DNA of 64,000 bases, from positions 2,542,001 through 2,606,000 of the forward strand of contig NZ_CP070501.1 in NCBI RefSeq assembly GCF_018308945.1. Reading direction: 5' to 3'. This DNA comes from Agrococcus sp. Marseille-Q4369. GTDB lineage: Bacteria; Actinomycetota; Actinomycetes; Actinomycetales; Microbacteriaceae. The notes beneath the pieces were generated by a model. It made no database searches. It saw only the letters and a list, made by a program, of their open reading frames with translations, and was not told the DNA's origin. Numbering within the stretch: the first letter of the stretch is position 1; each line of letters starts with the position of its first letter. The translations under genes and the position numbers were made by a program. Positions 8,699-16,461 of this stretch are shown here, in pieces.

Positions 8699-9838
8699 GT
8701 GGCGACTTCCGACGTGATCGAACGCGAGCGGCCGTACGCTGGCGTGACCGTCGACCAGCGGCGGCGCCGCGCGTCCGATGGGTGGGTGCGCGGCATCGGG
8801 ATCGCGACTGTGGCGCTGCTCGTAGGTTTCGCCGCGGGCTGGGCGGGCACGACGGTGCTGGCGCCGCCGCAGCAGGTCCTCGAAGCCGAGGCGTTCTCTG
8901 CCGTGGCGGTGGTGCCTGGCGAGGTGGGCTCGTCGATCACACTCAACTCCATTGCCTCGTGGGCAACGAGCCCGGTCGCCGTCAATGGCGCAGCCGGCAT
9001 CGTGACGAGCGTCGACATCACGGCGGGTGCCAGCGTCGAGCGTGGCCAGCGTCTCTACTCCGTCAACCTCCGCCCGGTCGTAGCAGGGCAGGGCGAGATT
9101 CCCGCCTACGGCCCGATCTCGCCAGGCGATGCTGGCGCGCAAGTGTCGCAGCTGCAGCAGCTGATGACCGACCTGGGCTTCTGGCGCGGCGCGATCAACG
9201 GCCGCTACACCGCGCCGTTTGCGACCGCGGTGCGCAACTGGCAGCGCGCATCCGGCTACCCGGTCGACGGCGTCGTGCAGGCCGGCGACATTGTCTGGGT
9301 GCCGCAGCTGCCCGCCCGCATGTCCTTCGACGGTGACACGATCGCGACAGGGCGCGTCGTCGCGGCTGGCGAGGGTGACGTGGTCGCGCTCGGCAGCGCG
9401 CCGACGTTCACCATCCCGCTGCAGCGGGCGCAGACGCGTCTTGCCCCGACAGGTACGCGCGTGATCGTGCAGGCGCCCGACGGGTCGCTCTGGGACGCGG
9501 TCGCCGGCGCGCACACGGTTGACCCGATGTCGAGCGAGACGGTGCATGTCGCGCTCGCCGCGCCTGATGACGGCCCGGTGTGCGCGGATACGTGCGATCT
9601 GATCGGCGCGGAGGGTCAGGCGACGCTTCTGAGCGAGGTCGTCACAGTGCCACCCCTCGCCGGGCTGGTCGTGCCGGCGTCGGCGATCACCACTGGCGTC
9701 GACGGGCGCGCATTCGTCACCGACGCGGAAGGCGCCCAGCACGAGGTGACGGTGGTGCAGTCGGCGAGGGGGATGGCGCTGATCGAGGGCGTTGCTGAGG
9801 GGCTCGAGGTGCGCATCCCGGCTGCGCAGGGGCAGTGA
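8699..9838 (+). CDS. Membrane-fusion-type efflux adaptor with peptidoglycan-binding domain
   Basis: A 379-residue protein starting at GTG 8699, chosen because AAGGAGG lies seven bases upstream. One transmembrane helix near residues 26-46 anchors it in the membrane with the rest outside. A HlyD/biotinyl-lipoyl-like segment (GIVTSVDITAGASVERGQ) is interrupted by a peptidoglycan-binding-1 domain (QVSQLQQLMTDLGFWRGAING to the PVDGVV turn), then the adaptor barrel resumes. This is the adaptor that Gram-positive bacteria place beside MacB-like transporters. The GTG start of the ATPase gene overlaps its stop (GTGA), so the three genes form an operon. Its cargo may be a peptide or small secreted product of this island; that is inference. 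Confidence 0.8.
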   Translation: MATSDVIERERPYAGVTVDQRRRRASDGWVRGIGIATVALLVGFAAGWAGTTVLAPPQQVLEAEAFSAVAVVPGEVGSSITLNSIASWATSPVAVNGAAGIVTSVDITAGASVERGQRLYSVNLRPVVAGQGEIPAYGPISPGDAGAQVSQLQQLMTDLGFWRGAINGRYTAPFATAVRNWQRASGYPVDGVVQAGDIVWVPQLPARMSFDGDTIATGRVVAAGEGDVVALGSAPTFTIPLQRAQTRLAPTGTRVIVQAPDGSLWDAVAGAHTVDPMSSETVHVALAAPDDGPVCADTCDLIGAEGQATLLSEVVTVPPLAGLVVPASAITTGVDGRAFVTDAEGAQHEVTVVQSARGMALIEGVAEGLEVRIPAAQGQ

Positions 9839-10536
9839 GCTCCGAGGCGGTGCGCGCCGCGGCGGAGCGCGCGGCGGCTGCGGCAGCGGCGGCTCCGGCG
9901 ACACTGCTCGCAGCTCGCGATGTGGCGTTCGGCTACGCGCAGGGCGCTCCCGTGATCGCCGGGTTCGACGACGACTTCGTTGCCGGTGAGGTGGTGGCAC
10001 TGACAGGCCCGTCGGGGCGCGGCAAGTCGACGCTGTTGTATGTGCTCGGGCTGATGCTCGCGCCGACGGCTGGTGTGGTCGAGGTTGACGGGCGCGACGC
10101 GTCACGATTGCGCGACGGCAGGCGAGCGAGATTGCGGGCGGATGTGTTCGGGTTCGTTTCCCAGGACGCCGCGCTCGACGCGACCCGCACTGTGCTCGAC
10201 AATGTGCTCGAGACCAGCCTCTACCGCGGCCAGCCGCGCGCCGGGCATACAGATCGCGCCTACGCGCTGCTCGACCGCTTCGGGGTATCGGTGCGCGCCG
10301 ACCACAAGCCCGGTCAGATCTCCGGCGGCCAGGCACAGCGCATCGCCGTCTGCCGGGCGCTGCTGGGCGACCCCCGCATCCTGCTCGCCGACGAGCCCAC
10401 CGGCAATCTTGACGCCGCATCGTCGGCGATTGTCGTGGGCGCGCTGCGCGAGCAGGCCAACAGGGGCGCGGCCGTCGTGATCGCCACCCACGATCGCGAC
10501 GTGATGGCGCAGTGCGACCGGCGGATATCGCTGTGA
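9835..10536 (+). CDS. ABC transporter ATP-binding protein (MacB/LolD type)
   Basis: A 233-residue ATPase with all nucleotide-binding motifs: Walker A GPSGRGKST, Q-loop VSQDA, signature ISGGQAQR, Walker B ILLADEPTGNLD and H-loop ATHDRD. The spelling of the Walker B and D-loop is typical of the MacB/LolD/FtsE branch that pairs with FtsX-like permeases and moves substrates out of the membrane or envelope. It starts with a GTG overlapping the adaptor stop and its own stop overlaps the permease GTG start, so the three subunits are made in fixed proportion. A 20-residue Ala/Glu-rich N-terminal extension precedes the ATPase fold. Confidence 0.92.
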   Translation: MSSEAVRAAAERAAAAAAAAPATLLAARDVAFGYAQGAPVIAGFDDDFVAGEVVALTGPSGRGKSTLLYVLGLMLAPTAGVVEVDGRDASRLRDGRRARLRADVFGFVSQDAALDATRTVLDNVLETSLYRGQPRAGHTDRAYALLDRFGVSVRADHKPGQISGGQAQRIAVCRALLGDPRILLADEPTGNLDAASSAIVVGALREQANRGAAVVIATHDRDVMAQCDRRISL

Positions 10537-11666
10537 CGCTCGCGGCAGTGTCACGCGAAGCGGTCGCGACCGCCTGGGGGACGAAGGTCGCCTCGCTCGT
10601 GTCGATCGTGATGGTCGCCGGTATGGTGATCGCGGTGCTACTCACCACCGGTCGCACCGTCGGTGCGCAGCAGGGCGTCGTCGACACGCTCGACGACGCC
10701 GGCACCCGCGCCATCGTGGTCCGGGCGCAGGAGGGCTCGGGCCTCGACACCTCGTCGCTCGCCAGGCTGGAGGGAGTGTCGTCAATCGCATGGCTGGGCG
10801 GCTTCGGCTCCGCGCAGGATTCGACGAACACACTCGTGCCCGGCGGCACGAAGGTGCCGATCCGCTTCGGGTTCGGCATCGACCTGGTGACGCTCGGCGT
10901 CACCGCGCCCGGCCTGCCTGGCACCGCCTATGCGTCCGCCGTCGCGCTTGAGCAACTGGGCATGCACGCCGCGGCCGGCTCGGTCACGACCGTCGACGGC
11001 ATCGATTACTCGATCAGCGGCCGCATCGAGGTGCCCGAGCACCTGGCGTTCCTCGAACCGCTCATCGTCGTGCCGGTCGAAGCCCAGCCCGCGCCCGTGC
11101 TCAGTGGAGGCGCGACCAGCGCGCAGGTGGTGCGCGGCGAGGATCTCGCGATCCTCGTCGCGATCGCCAGCGACGCCGCGCACGTCGCGGGCGTCACCGA
11201 CGCCGTCCGGGGCGTGATCGACGTCACCGACCCGCAGTTGGTGACGATCGAGACCAGCCAGCAGCTTGCGCAGTTGCGGCAGCTCATCGACGCGCAGCTT
11301 GGCGGCGCCGGCCGGGCGCTCGTGCTCATCATCTTTGGCCTCACCGCCGTACTTGTCGCCGCGATCCTCTACGGCCTCGTCATGATGCGGCGCAAGGACT
11401 TCGGCCGCCGCCGCGCCCTCGGCGCCAGCCAAGGCCTCATCGTCGGGCTCGTGCTCGCACAGGTCGCCGCACTCGGATGCGTCGGGGCACTCCTCGGGGG
11501 CGCCGTTTCGTTCACCGCCATGGCAGTCGGCGGTGACCCGCAACCCCCACCCAACTACTACGCGGCGATCATGATTCTCGCCGCCGTCACCGCCGCGGTC
11601 GCGGCGGTCGTTCCTGCCGCTGTGGCTGCGCGGAGGGACCCGGTCCGCGAGTTGCGAGTGCCGTAG
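10533..11666 (+). CDS. ABC transporter permease (FtsX/MacB type)
   Basis: A 377-residue permease. One helix near the N-terminus (about 18-37) is followed by a large extracellular domain and then three helices in the last ~130 residues, the standard FtsX/MacB layout. I start it at GTG 10533, overlapping the ATPase stop as GTGA, rather than at the GTG 21 bases upstream, because every junction in this operon uses that overlap. It works with the ATPase and the adaptor at 8699. After its stop there is no gene for about 490 bases. Confidence 0.85.
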   Translation: MTLAAVSREAVATAWGTKVASLVSIVMVAGMVIAVLLTTGRTVGAQQGVVDTLDDAGTRAIVVRAQEGSGLDTSSLARLEGVSSIAWLGGFGSAQDSTNTLVPGGTKVPIRFGFGIDLVTLGVTAPGLPGTAYASAVALEQLGMHAAAGSVTTVDGIDYSISGRIEVPEHLAFLEPLIVVPVEAQPAPVLSGGATSAQVVRGEDLAILVAIASDAAHVAGVTDAVRGVIDVTDPQLVTIETSQQLAQLRQLIDAQLGGAGRALVLIIFGLTAVLVAAILYGLVMMRRKDFGRRRALGASQGLIVGLVLAQVAALGCVGALLGGAVSFTAMAVGGDPQPPPNYYAAIMILAAVTAAVAAVVPAAVAARRDPVRELRVP

Positions 11667-12157
11667 TGTCGGACTGGTGAGCGGGATGGGCCGAAGCCTC
11701 CGCTCAGGTGAGGTACAAGTCCATCGAACCGCTCCGCGATGTCCGGACGTGCACGTCGTGTCTCTACGTGGCGGGGAGCACACCTTGTTGTGCGGCGTTC
11801 TAGACCTTCTCGCTCTCAGCAGATCGATCCGAGGATGCTCGCGGTCAATCTAGTGCACACGGAGAAGAGCCGCCAGCTCGAAGTGCTTGGCGTCGCGCGG
11901 CGGAACAGTTGAGTCCTGTGTGCGCGCACTTGCGATCCGGACAGCGCGTGAGCGCGTTGACCACCGAAGCCGCGAGCCGTCGCGCCGGTGCTGGGCAGCC
12001 GCTGCGTGTGGCCGCAATCCGACCCTGCGCGCCGAGTCGGTCTCGTGAACGCAGGGTGCAAATCGATACCATTTCGCAACCCTGCGGCTCTGTCCCGGCT
12101 TGCCGTGTTGAGCTTGTCTTCAGCACAACGAAAGTATTCTTCGATGAAGGAGCGGCA
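11667..12157. other. Intergenic stretch before small secreted protein pair
   Basis: No full gene. A short open frame ending in a stop near 11911 reads like a protein tail (MLAVNLVHTEKSRQLEVLGV) but has no support beyond its composition. The promoter of the gene at 12158 should lie in the last 100 bases, where the sequence becomes AT-richer. Confidence 0.3.
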
Positions 12158-12511
12158 ATGAACAAGAGTCAGAAGACTGCGGCGGCTTTGAGCGCGGCGG
12201 TTGTGATGTTTGCCCTAGCTGCGACGCCTGCCTCCGCGGCATCCTGGGTCGGATCTCACGCGTGCTCGTCGAGCCAGCGCGTCGTGATCCAGACGGCGAT
12301 CGACGGCGTGGCGGGGTCCGAGACCACCACCACGCGCCACAACCAGATTTATGCGGGAGCCAATCACTACTTCAATTTCGTGGGCTTCGGGACCAAGACG
12401 TCGCACTCCGGCTCGTCGTCGTCGGCGCAGTACCACGCGAACACCAACCCGTCTGCGGCAGCGTGGGCTCCGAACTCCTTGGTGAAGACGTGCGGGCCGA
12501 AGCCCGCCTGA
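12158..12511 (+). CDS. Small secreted two-cysteine protein (bacteriocin-like)
   Basis: A 117-residue preprotein with a GAAGGAG ribosome site and a clear Sec signal (MNKSQK then a hydrophobic stretch, cleavage after ASA near residue 28). The mature protein has ~90 residues, rich in Ser, Thr, His, Asn and aromatic residues, with one Cys near each end (SHAC and KTCGPK), suggesting a single closing disulfide. Another small secreted protein with the same plan is at 14020-14354, and both are followed by overlapping, related lipoprotein genes. Size, export and partner gene recall secreted bacteriocins with immunity proteins, but the lactococcin 972 motif is not seen. Confidence 0.7.
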   Translation: MNKSQKTAAALSAAVVMFALAATPASAASWVGSHACSSSQRVVIQTAIDGVAGSETTTTRHNQIYAGANHYFNFVGFGTKTSHSGSSSSAQYHANTNPSAAAWAPNSLVKTCGPKPA

Positions 12512-13119
12512 TCGCGCTCATCTGCGCCGTCGCGCTTGGGCTCAGCGCGTGCTCGACGGAGCCCAATGAACTTTCGCCCGCGCCAACCGAAGATGCTCTC
12601 GACCAGAGTCCAGGACCCGCTCCGGCCGCGCAGCCAGGACCGAACCTGACTGAGTACCACGAAGCGGTCGCGACATGCCTTCAGGCGGCGGGATGGGCGG
12701 TCACCGCGAGCTCGCAGTTTGTCTACGCTGAAGTCCCCCTCGGTCAGGAGAGCGCGTACGAGGAAGCTGCGGGGACGTGCGAGAGTGACAATGTTTCGCT
12801 CATTCCGGATGGGGCACCGGTCGACGACGCCCTGCTGAGGCTGAACCACGAGCGGCACGAAGCAGCGTATAACTGCCTGCTTGACCATGGCTACAGCCCG
12901 GACGCGCTGCCCGCATTCCAGAGCTGGGTCGATCAGCGTTCCGGTGACCGCCCGTATCGCACGTACGCCGGAGTCGACCCAGACCAGGTGATTGCTGCGA
13001 TGGAAGTCTGCCCGGAACCCGAATCGGTGTTCGTCTATCCCGAGATCGAGATATACGCGGAGCAGGTTGACTACGCAGAATATCGTGAAGCCATCGACGG
13101 GTCCGTGACCGGAAGGTAG
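12490..13119 (+). CDS. Four-cysteine lipoprotein, partner of small secreted protein
   Basis: A 209-residue lipoprotein. The GTG at 12490 is the only good start: it lies 22 bases inside the upstream gene and gives a signal ending in LSAC (Cys21). The exported part carries four cysteines in the contexts ATCLQAAG, GTCESD, NCLLDHGYS and EVCPEPE. The lipoprotein at 14351-14974 has four at matching places (ECLRDSG, YACNME, PCLSDHGYS, DCPELPS), so the two are homologous. The repeated pairing with a small exported protein suggests a specific partner such as an immunity lipoprotein. No catalytic motif seen. Confidence 0.7.
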   Translation: MRAEARLIALICAVALGLSACSTEPNELSPAPTEDALDQSPGPAPAAQPGPNLTEYHEAVATCLQAAGWAVTASSQFVYAEVPLGQESAYEEAAGTCESDNVSLIPDGAPVDDALLRLNHERHEAAYNCLLDHGYSPDALPAFQSWVDQRSGDRPYRTYAGVDPDQVIAAMEVCPEPESVFVYPEIEIYAEQVDYAEYREAIDGSVTGR

Positions 13120-13224
13120 CCCTGGGTTCGCTGAGCGCGAAGGTCCCGCCACGGTCACGCGTTCCCTACGATCCGCTTCGTTGGTAGCAGCGCTTAGTGG
13201 CGCACCCGGCGGCGGGCGAAGCGC

Positions 13225-13728
13225 GTGGACGCAGGTAATGATCCTCCTCATCGCCGGCAAGGTCGCCTGCTCGCGCGCCATGCACGCCACAAAGCGAACG
13301 GAGGTCGCCGTTCCTCACCGACCGGCAGCGGCGGCGGCTCGACTCCCTGTTCGCCGACGATCGGCACGTCGCCGTCGAGATCACCCGGAGCATCTGCCAG
13401 CACAGGGTCGCCGCCCCTCGCGAACCCCACCGGGCCGCGGGCAGCGCGCTCATTGTCGAGCTGATCGAGACCGTCAGCAGCGGCCTCCCAGCCCCGCTGC
13501 AGGAACTGATCACACTCGGCAGGATGCTCAAGCAGCGCGCCGCAGACGTGCTCGCCTACTTCGACCGACCCGGCACCAGCAACGGCCCGACCGAGGCGAT
13601 CAACGGACGCCTCGAGCACCTCCGCGGCTCCGCCCTCGGCCTCCGCAACCTCACCAACTACATCGCCCGATCGCTACTCGAAGCCGGCGGCTTCAGACCG
13701 CTACTACACCCTCAATGCGAAGAGCCTG
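13225..13728 (+). pseudogene. ISL3-family transposase remnant (C-terminal part)
   Basis: From about 13311 one frame matches the C-terminal third of the intact ISL3 transposase at 19040-20350, including LADVLAYFDRPGTSNGPTEA-like text and the end NYIARSLLEAGGFRPLLHPQ. Upstream, residual similarity continues in a different frame, so at least one frameshift near 13305 is present, and the N-terminal two thirds are gone. The right end, about 13715-13728 (TGCGAAGAGCC), resembles the terminal repeat. It lies between the two secreted-protein/lipoprotein pairs and may have helped to duplicate them. Confidence 0.8.
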
Positions 13729-14008
13729 ATAAGTCTTGGTGCCTCCGTGCAGTCGGTAGCGGCTCTCGACGGACTGCCTTCGAATCTCTGGGTGCCGCTG
13801 CCGTGGGCACCTCGGCGCCCGCCCGCTGCTGCTGTGACGACCTACCACATCCGCATACCGACGGCAGCCGGTCCGACTTGTCGCGTAACTTTCAGTGCAC
13901 CCGACGAACCCGCCTCCGCCCAAGCCCCTTGACACCGGCACACTCTGTTGCAAGGGTTCACTCAATAGTGCACGCGTATCCGCGATGCGGATTAGCTTGA
14001 CTCAATCG
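13729..14008. other. Short intergenic stretch with protein-like scrap
   Basis: The frame 13747-13932 ends in protein-like text (TTYHIRIPTAAGPTCRVTFS) and could be the tail of a lost gene, with no start or ribosome site. The rest should contain the promoter of the gene starting at 14020. Confidence 0.25.
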
Positions 14009-14019
14009 AGGAGGATCGC

Positions 14020-14354
14020 ATGGGGAAACGCTTGAGGCAGTCGTGATTGCAGGGCTGGCGGTTGCGGCCGTACTGGCGCCGGCGGGCGTCGCGCATGCAG
14101 CGGCAAGCCAAACTTTTGGATACCTCTCGTGTGCGTCCGGCGTCGGTATGTCCGGCACCACGACTGGCTACTCGACACATTCGATCGTCTACTCGACTTC
14201 AGCGTCGTCCATGTCGAGCAGAAGCTACCCCCACACTGGATACTTCCACACGAATCAAACGAGATGGGCGTACACCGTGTCCTATTCCGGCAGGCTATAC
14301 GCCACTTGGCAAATACAAACCCAGTCGATCCGGATGGGATGCGACATTAAGTGA
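14020..14354 (+). CDS. Small secreted two-cysteine protein with frameshift in its signal peptide
   Basis: A strong GAGGAGG ribosome site precedes ATG 14020, which begins MGKRLRQS and then stops at 14044-14046. A second frame, enterable at GTG 14043, continues with IAGLAVAAVLAPAGVAHA and an ~85-residue mature protein. One missing base near 14041 would rejoin the basic start with the hydrophobic core into a perfect Sec signal, so I read this as one gene with a one-base deletion (or sequencing error); coupled restart at the GTG (GTGA) is the alternative. The mature part has one Cys near each end (YLSC, MGC) and is rich in Ser, Thr and Tyr, like the product at 12158. It overlaps the lipoprotein gene. 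Confidence 0.55.
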
Positions 14355-14974
14355 GGGTCCGGATCGCGGCAGTGGTGGCCATCGCAGTCTCTATGCTGGT
14401 GGCTAGTTGCGCACAGAGCGACGGCGCCTCCCCAACCGCGACGCTCAGCGCGGAGGAGATAGCTCAGCTGGAGGAGCAACAGGAGCAGTTGGCGCTGTCA
14501 CTGACAGCGGCGTACCCGAATGCTGAGCTTCCATCGGTTGATATCGTTCGCCTGATACATCCGAACGAAGCCCTCGTCACGCTTGCCGAGTGTCTCCGTG
14601 ACAGCGGATTCGATGCGACCGTCGAGGGCGAAGGTGTCGACGCGTCGTATCCCTTAGTGCAGGCCGAAGCGTACGCGCTGGCACACTACGCCTGCAATAT
14701 GGAGTACCCGGTGCACCCGTATCACTCGGCGCCCCCATCGAACGATGAGCTTCTGCTCATCTACGACTACTACGTCAACAGCCTGGTGCCATGCCTGTCT
14801 GACCACGGTTATAGCACGTCCGAAGCGCCGAGCAGCGCCCAGTTCGTCGAATCGAACTGGACTAACGCTTGGCTGCCGTATTCCGAAATTGGCATTGTCT
14901 CGGATGAAGAGTGGCAACGTTTGCGAGCCGATTGCCCCGAGCTGCCTTCGACCTTCCGGCCGGACCGCGGGTAG
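14351..14974 (+). CDS. Four-cysteine lipoprotein, partner of small secreted protein
   Basis: A 207-residue lipoprotein starting at GTG 14351, overlapping the upstream stop as GTGA. The signal ends at VASC (Cys20). Its exported domain has four cysteines in the contexts ECLRDSG, YACNME, PCLSDHGYS and DCPELPS, aligned with those of the lipoprotein at 12490-13119. A predicted helix rich in Glu and Gln follows the lipobox (SAEEIAQLEEQQEQL). The shared CLxDHGYS element is the clearest family mark. Function unknown; a cognate partner of the small exported protein is inferred from conserved order. Confidence 0.7.
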   Translation: MRVRIAAVVAIAVSMLVASCAQSDGASPTATLSAEEIAQLEEQQEQLALSLTAAYPNAELPSVDIVRLIHPNEALVTLAECLRDSGFDATVEGEGVDASYPLVQAEAYALAHYACNMEYPVHPYHSAPPSNDELLLIYDYYVNSLVPCLSDHGYSTSEAPSSAQFVESNWTNAWLPYSEIGIVSDEEWQRLRADCPELPSTFRPDRG

Positions 14975-15049
14975 CGTCGCCTGTTTGATGGTGGTCAAGG
15001 CGAAGACGGAGGTGCCTGCTGCCACGTGCCATGGTGAGTTGGCCTGCTT

Positions 15050-15520
15050 AAGCGAGCGTGCTTAGCGTTCGAACGCTTCGATGGCGGCCGCCTGCGGGCC
15101 TCGTAGTACGTCGACGGGTCGATCTGGATCCCGTGCCCAGTCAGCACGCGGCAGATCGGCTCGACCCCGAACACGTCACGGTGCTCGTCGATGAACGCGG
15201 TCAGAACTTCGGTGGGCGGTCGAGCTCCGCCGCGAAGAAAGCCGAAGCCGCCTTGAGGATCTCGTTCGCCCGCCGCAGCGCCGCCTTCTTCTTCTTCAGT
15301 TCCCGGATCTGCGCGAGTTCCTGCGTCGTCTTGCCAGAGCGGGCGCCGCCGTCGACCTCCGCCTCGCGCACCCACTTGCGCAGCGTCTCCGGCGACCCGA
15401 TGCCGCTCTTCGCTGTGCGATCGTCCGGATCGCCTCGAACTCGCTCGGATACCGGCTCTCGGACATCGACTCGGCGACCGCCAGGACAGCGCGCTCACCA
15501 AGCTCACGCGGAGATGAGGC
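15050..15520 (-). pseudogene. IS3-family insertion sequence remnant
   Basis: Minus-strand fragments in shifting frames match the two reading frames of an IS3 element. An OrfA N-terminus (SESRYPSEFEAIRTIA) lies near 15420-15466, its leucine-rich tail follows in another frame, then comes the start of OrfB (FIDEHRDVFGVEPICRVL with PSTYYEA) near 15070-15200. OrfB ends before the catalytic DDE core. Several frameshifts and the loss of the core make it inactive. Confidence 0.7.
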
Positions 15521-15539
15521 GTTGGACGTCCGACTGTCG

Positions 15540-16110
15540 GGCGGCATCAAATTGCGTGACCCCCCAACACCGCAACGCGAGCACCTTCCTCCGGCGTTTC
15601 AGGACTGATTGAGCGGATCGGCAGCGTGTCATCGAGAGTCGCGCCCACCGGATCGTCCTCGGGAACGCCGCCGTCTCCATCTGCGCATTGAGCTGCGGCA
15701 CCATGAGGCCGAGCTTCGATGCGAACGCCCTGATCCGGCCGTGGCGCTGCCACACGGGCCAGTCCTCGCGGATGCTCAGTTGCTGCAGGGTCTGCCTTAG
15801 CATCGTCCATGCGGCGGGCGCATAGCGCTTCGCGCGCCAGCCGATCAGCGCCATGTCGAGCGTCTCGCGTCGGTGCGGGGGTAGCGTCCTCGCGGTCTCC
15901 GCCTGCCGCTGCGGGACAGCCGCCGGCCGAGTCGGAGCTCGTCCTGGTCGTCGCCGATCGTGAGCGGCCGGTGTCCGTGCTCCTTGAAGAACGCGGCCGT
16001 GCTCTCGAGCAAGCCCAGGCCTCAGAGAACGCCGGCTCGTGATCCCAGGCGGAGATGGCTTGGTCGATCGGCCGGCTGCGCGCGGGGGAGCGCAGCATTC
16101 AGCGGTGCGA
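15540..16110 (-). pseudogene. Degraded helicase-associated-domain-like gene
   Basis: Pieces in two minus-strand frames read AISAWDHEPAFSEAW and then, after a shift, LDMALIGWRAKRYAPAAW with LSIREDWPVWQRHGRIRAFA. Regular tryptophans and Arg/His-rich spacing recall the helicase-associated repeat proteins of actinobacterial islands. No single frame spans the region and there is no start with a ribosome site. It is debris between the IS3 remnant and the attachment site. The family assignment is tentative. Confidence 0.4.
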
Positions 16111-16365
16111 CGGCGGCCGGCCGGAGAATCGTTCTCTGCTCCCCGTCGGGATGGCCCACGGCGGTCGCCTAGGTCTCGATTCTGCTCTCTTGAGGCCGAC
16201 ATATGGAGGCTCGGTCCGCTGGGGAGGTGCGGCGAAGGCGACGTCCAGGAACGCGTCCAGAAACCGGATGACTCGGCGGGACGAGCCGGGTCGCGAAGGG
16301 CGCTTCGTCGCCGAAGAGTCGACGCGGTCCGCAGCGATTTATACTAGGTGTCGACGCGTCCGAGA

Positions 16366-16400
16366 TCAATTGGTTCCGGGTTCGAGTCCCGGGGGGTGTA
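16366..16400 (+). other. tRNA-Lys-like 3' end (attachment site remnant)
   Basis: The anticodon-stem 3' strand TCAAT, variable loop TGGTT, T-arm CCGGG-TTCGAGT-CCCGG, acceptor strand GGGGTGT and discriminator A follow in correct order and size for the 3' half of a tRNA resembling tRNA-Lys. The 5' half is absent. It forms the start of the 52-base direct repeat bounding the element to the right. Confidence 0.6.
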
Positions 16401-16434
16401 CAGCGAGAGGGCCCGGCGTGTTGCCGGGCCCTTC
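16383..16434 (+). repeat. Left attachment repeat of 5.8-kb integrated element (52 bp)
   Basis: These 52 bases recur exactly at 22103-22154. They contain the last 18 bases of a tRNA-Lys-like gene and its terminator, a ten-base-pair GC hairpin at 16408-16432 with a GTGTT loop followed by TCTC. A tyrosine integrase gene begins 28 bases to the right, as expected for a site-specific element inserted at a tRNA 3' end. Confidence 0.85.
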
Positions 16435-16461
16435 TCATGTCCAGGGGTCGCCACTCTCCAT

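Noticed and set aside
12158-14354. Lactococcin 972-type bacteriocins
   Set aside because: Size, signal and partner gene are suggestive, but the Trp/Tyr and His spacing of that family is not visible, so I leave the family unnamed.
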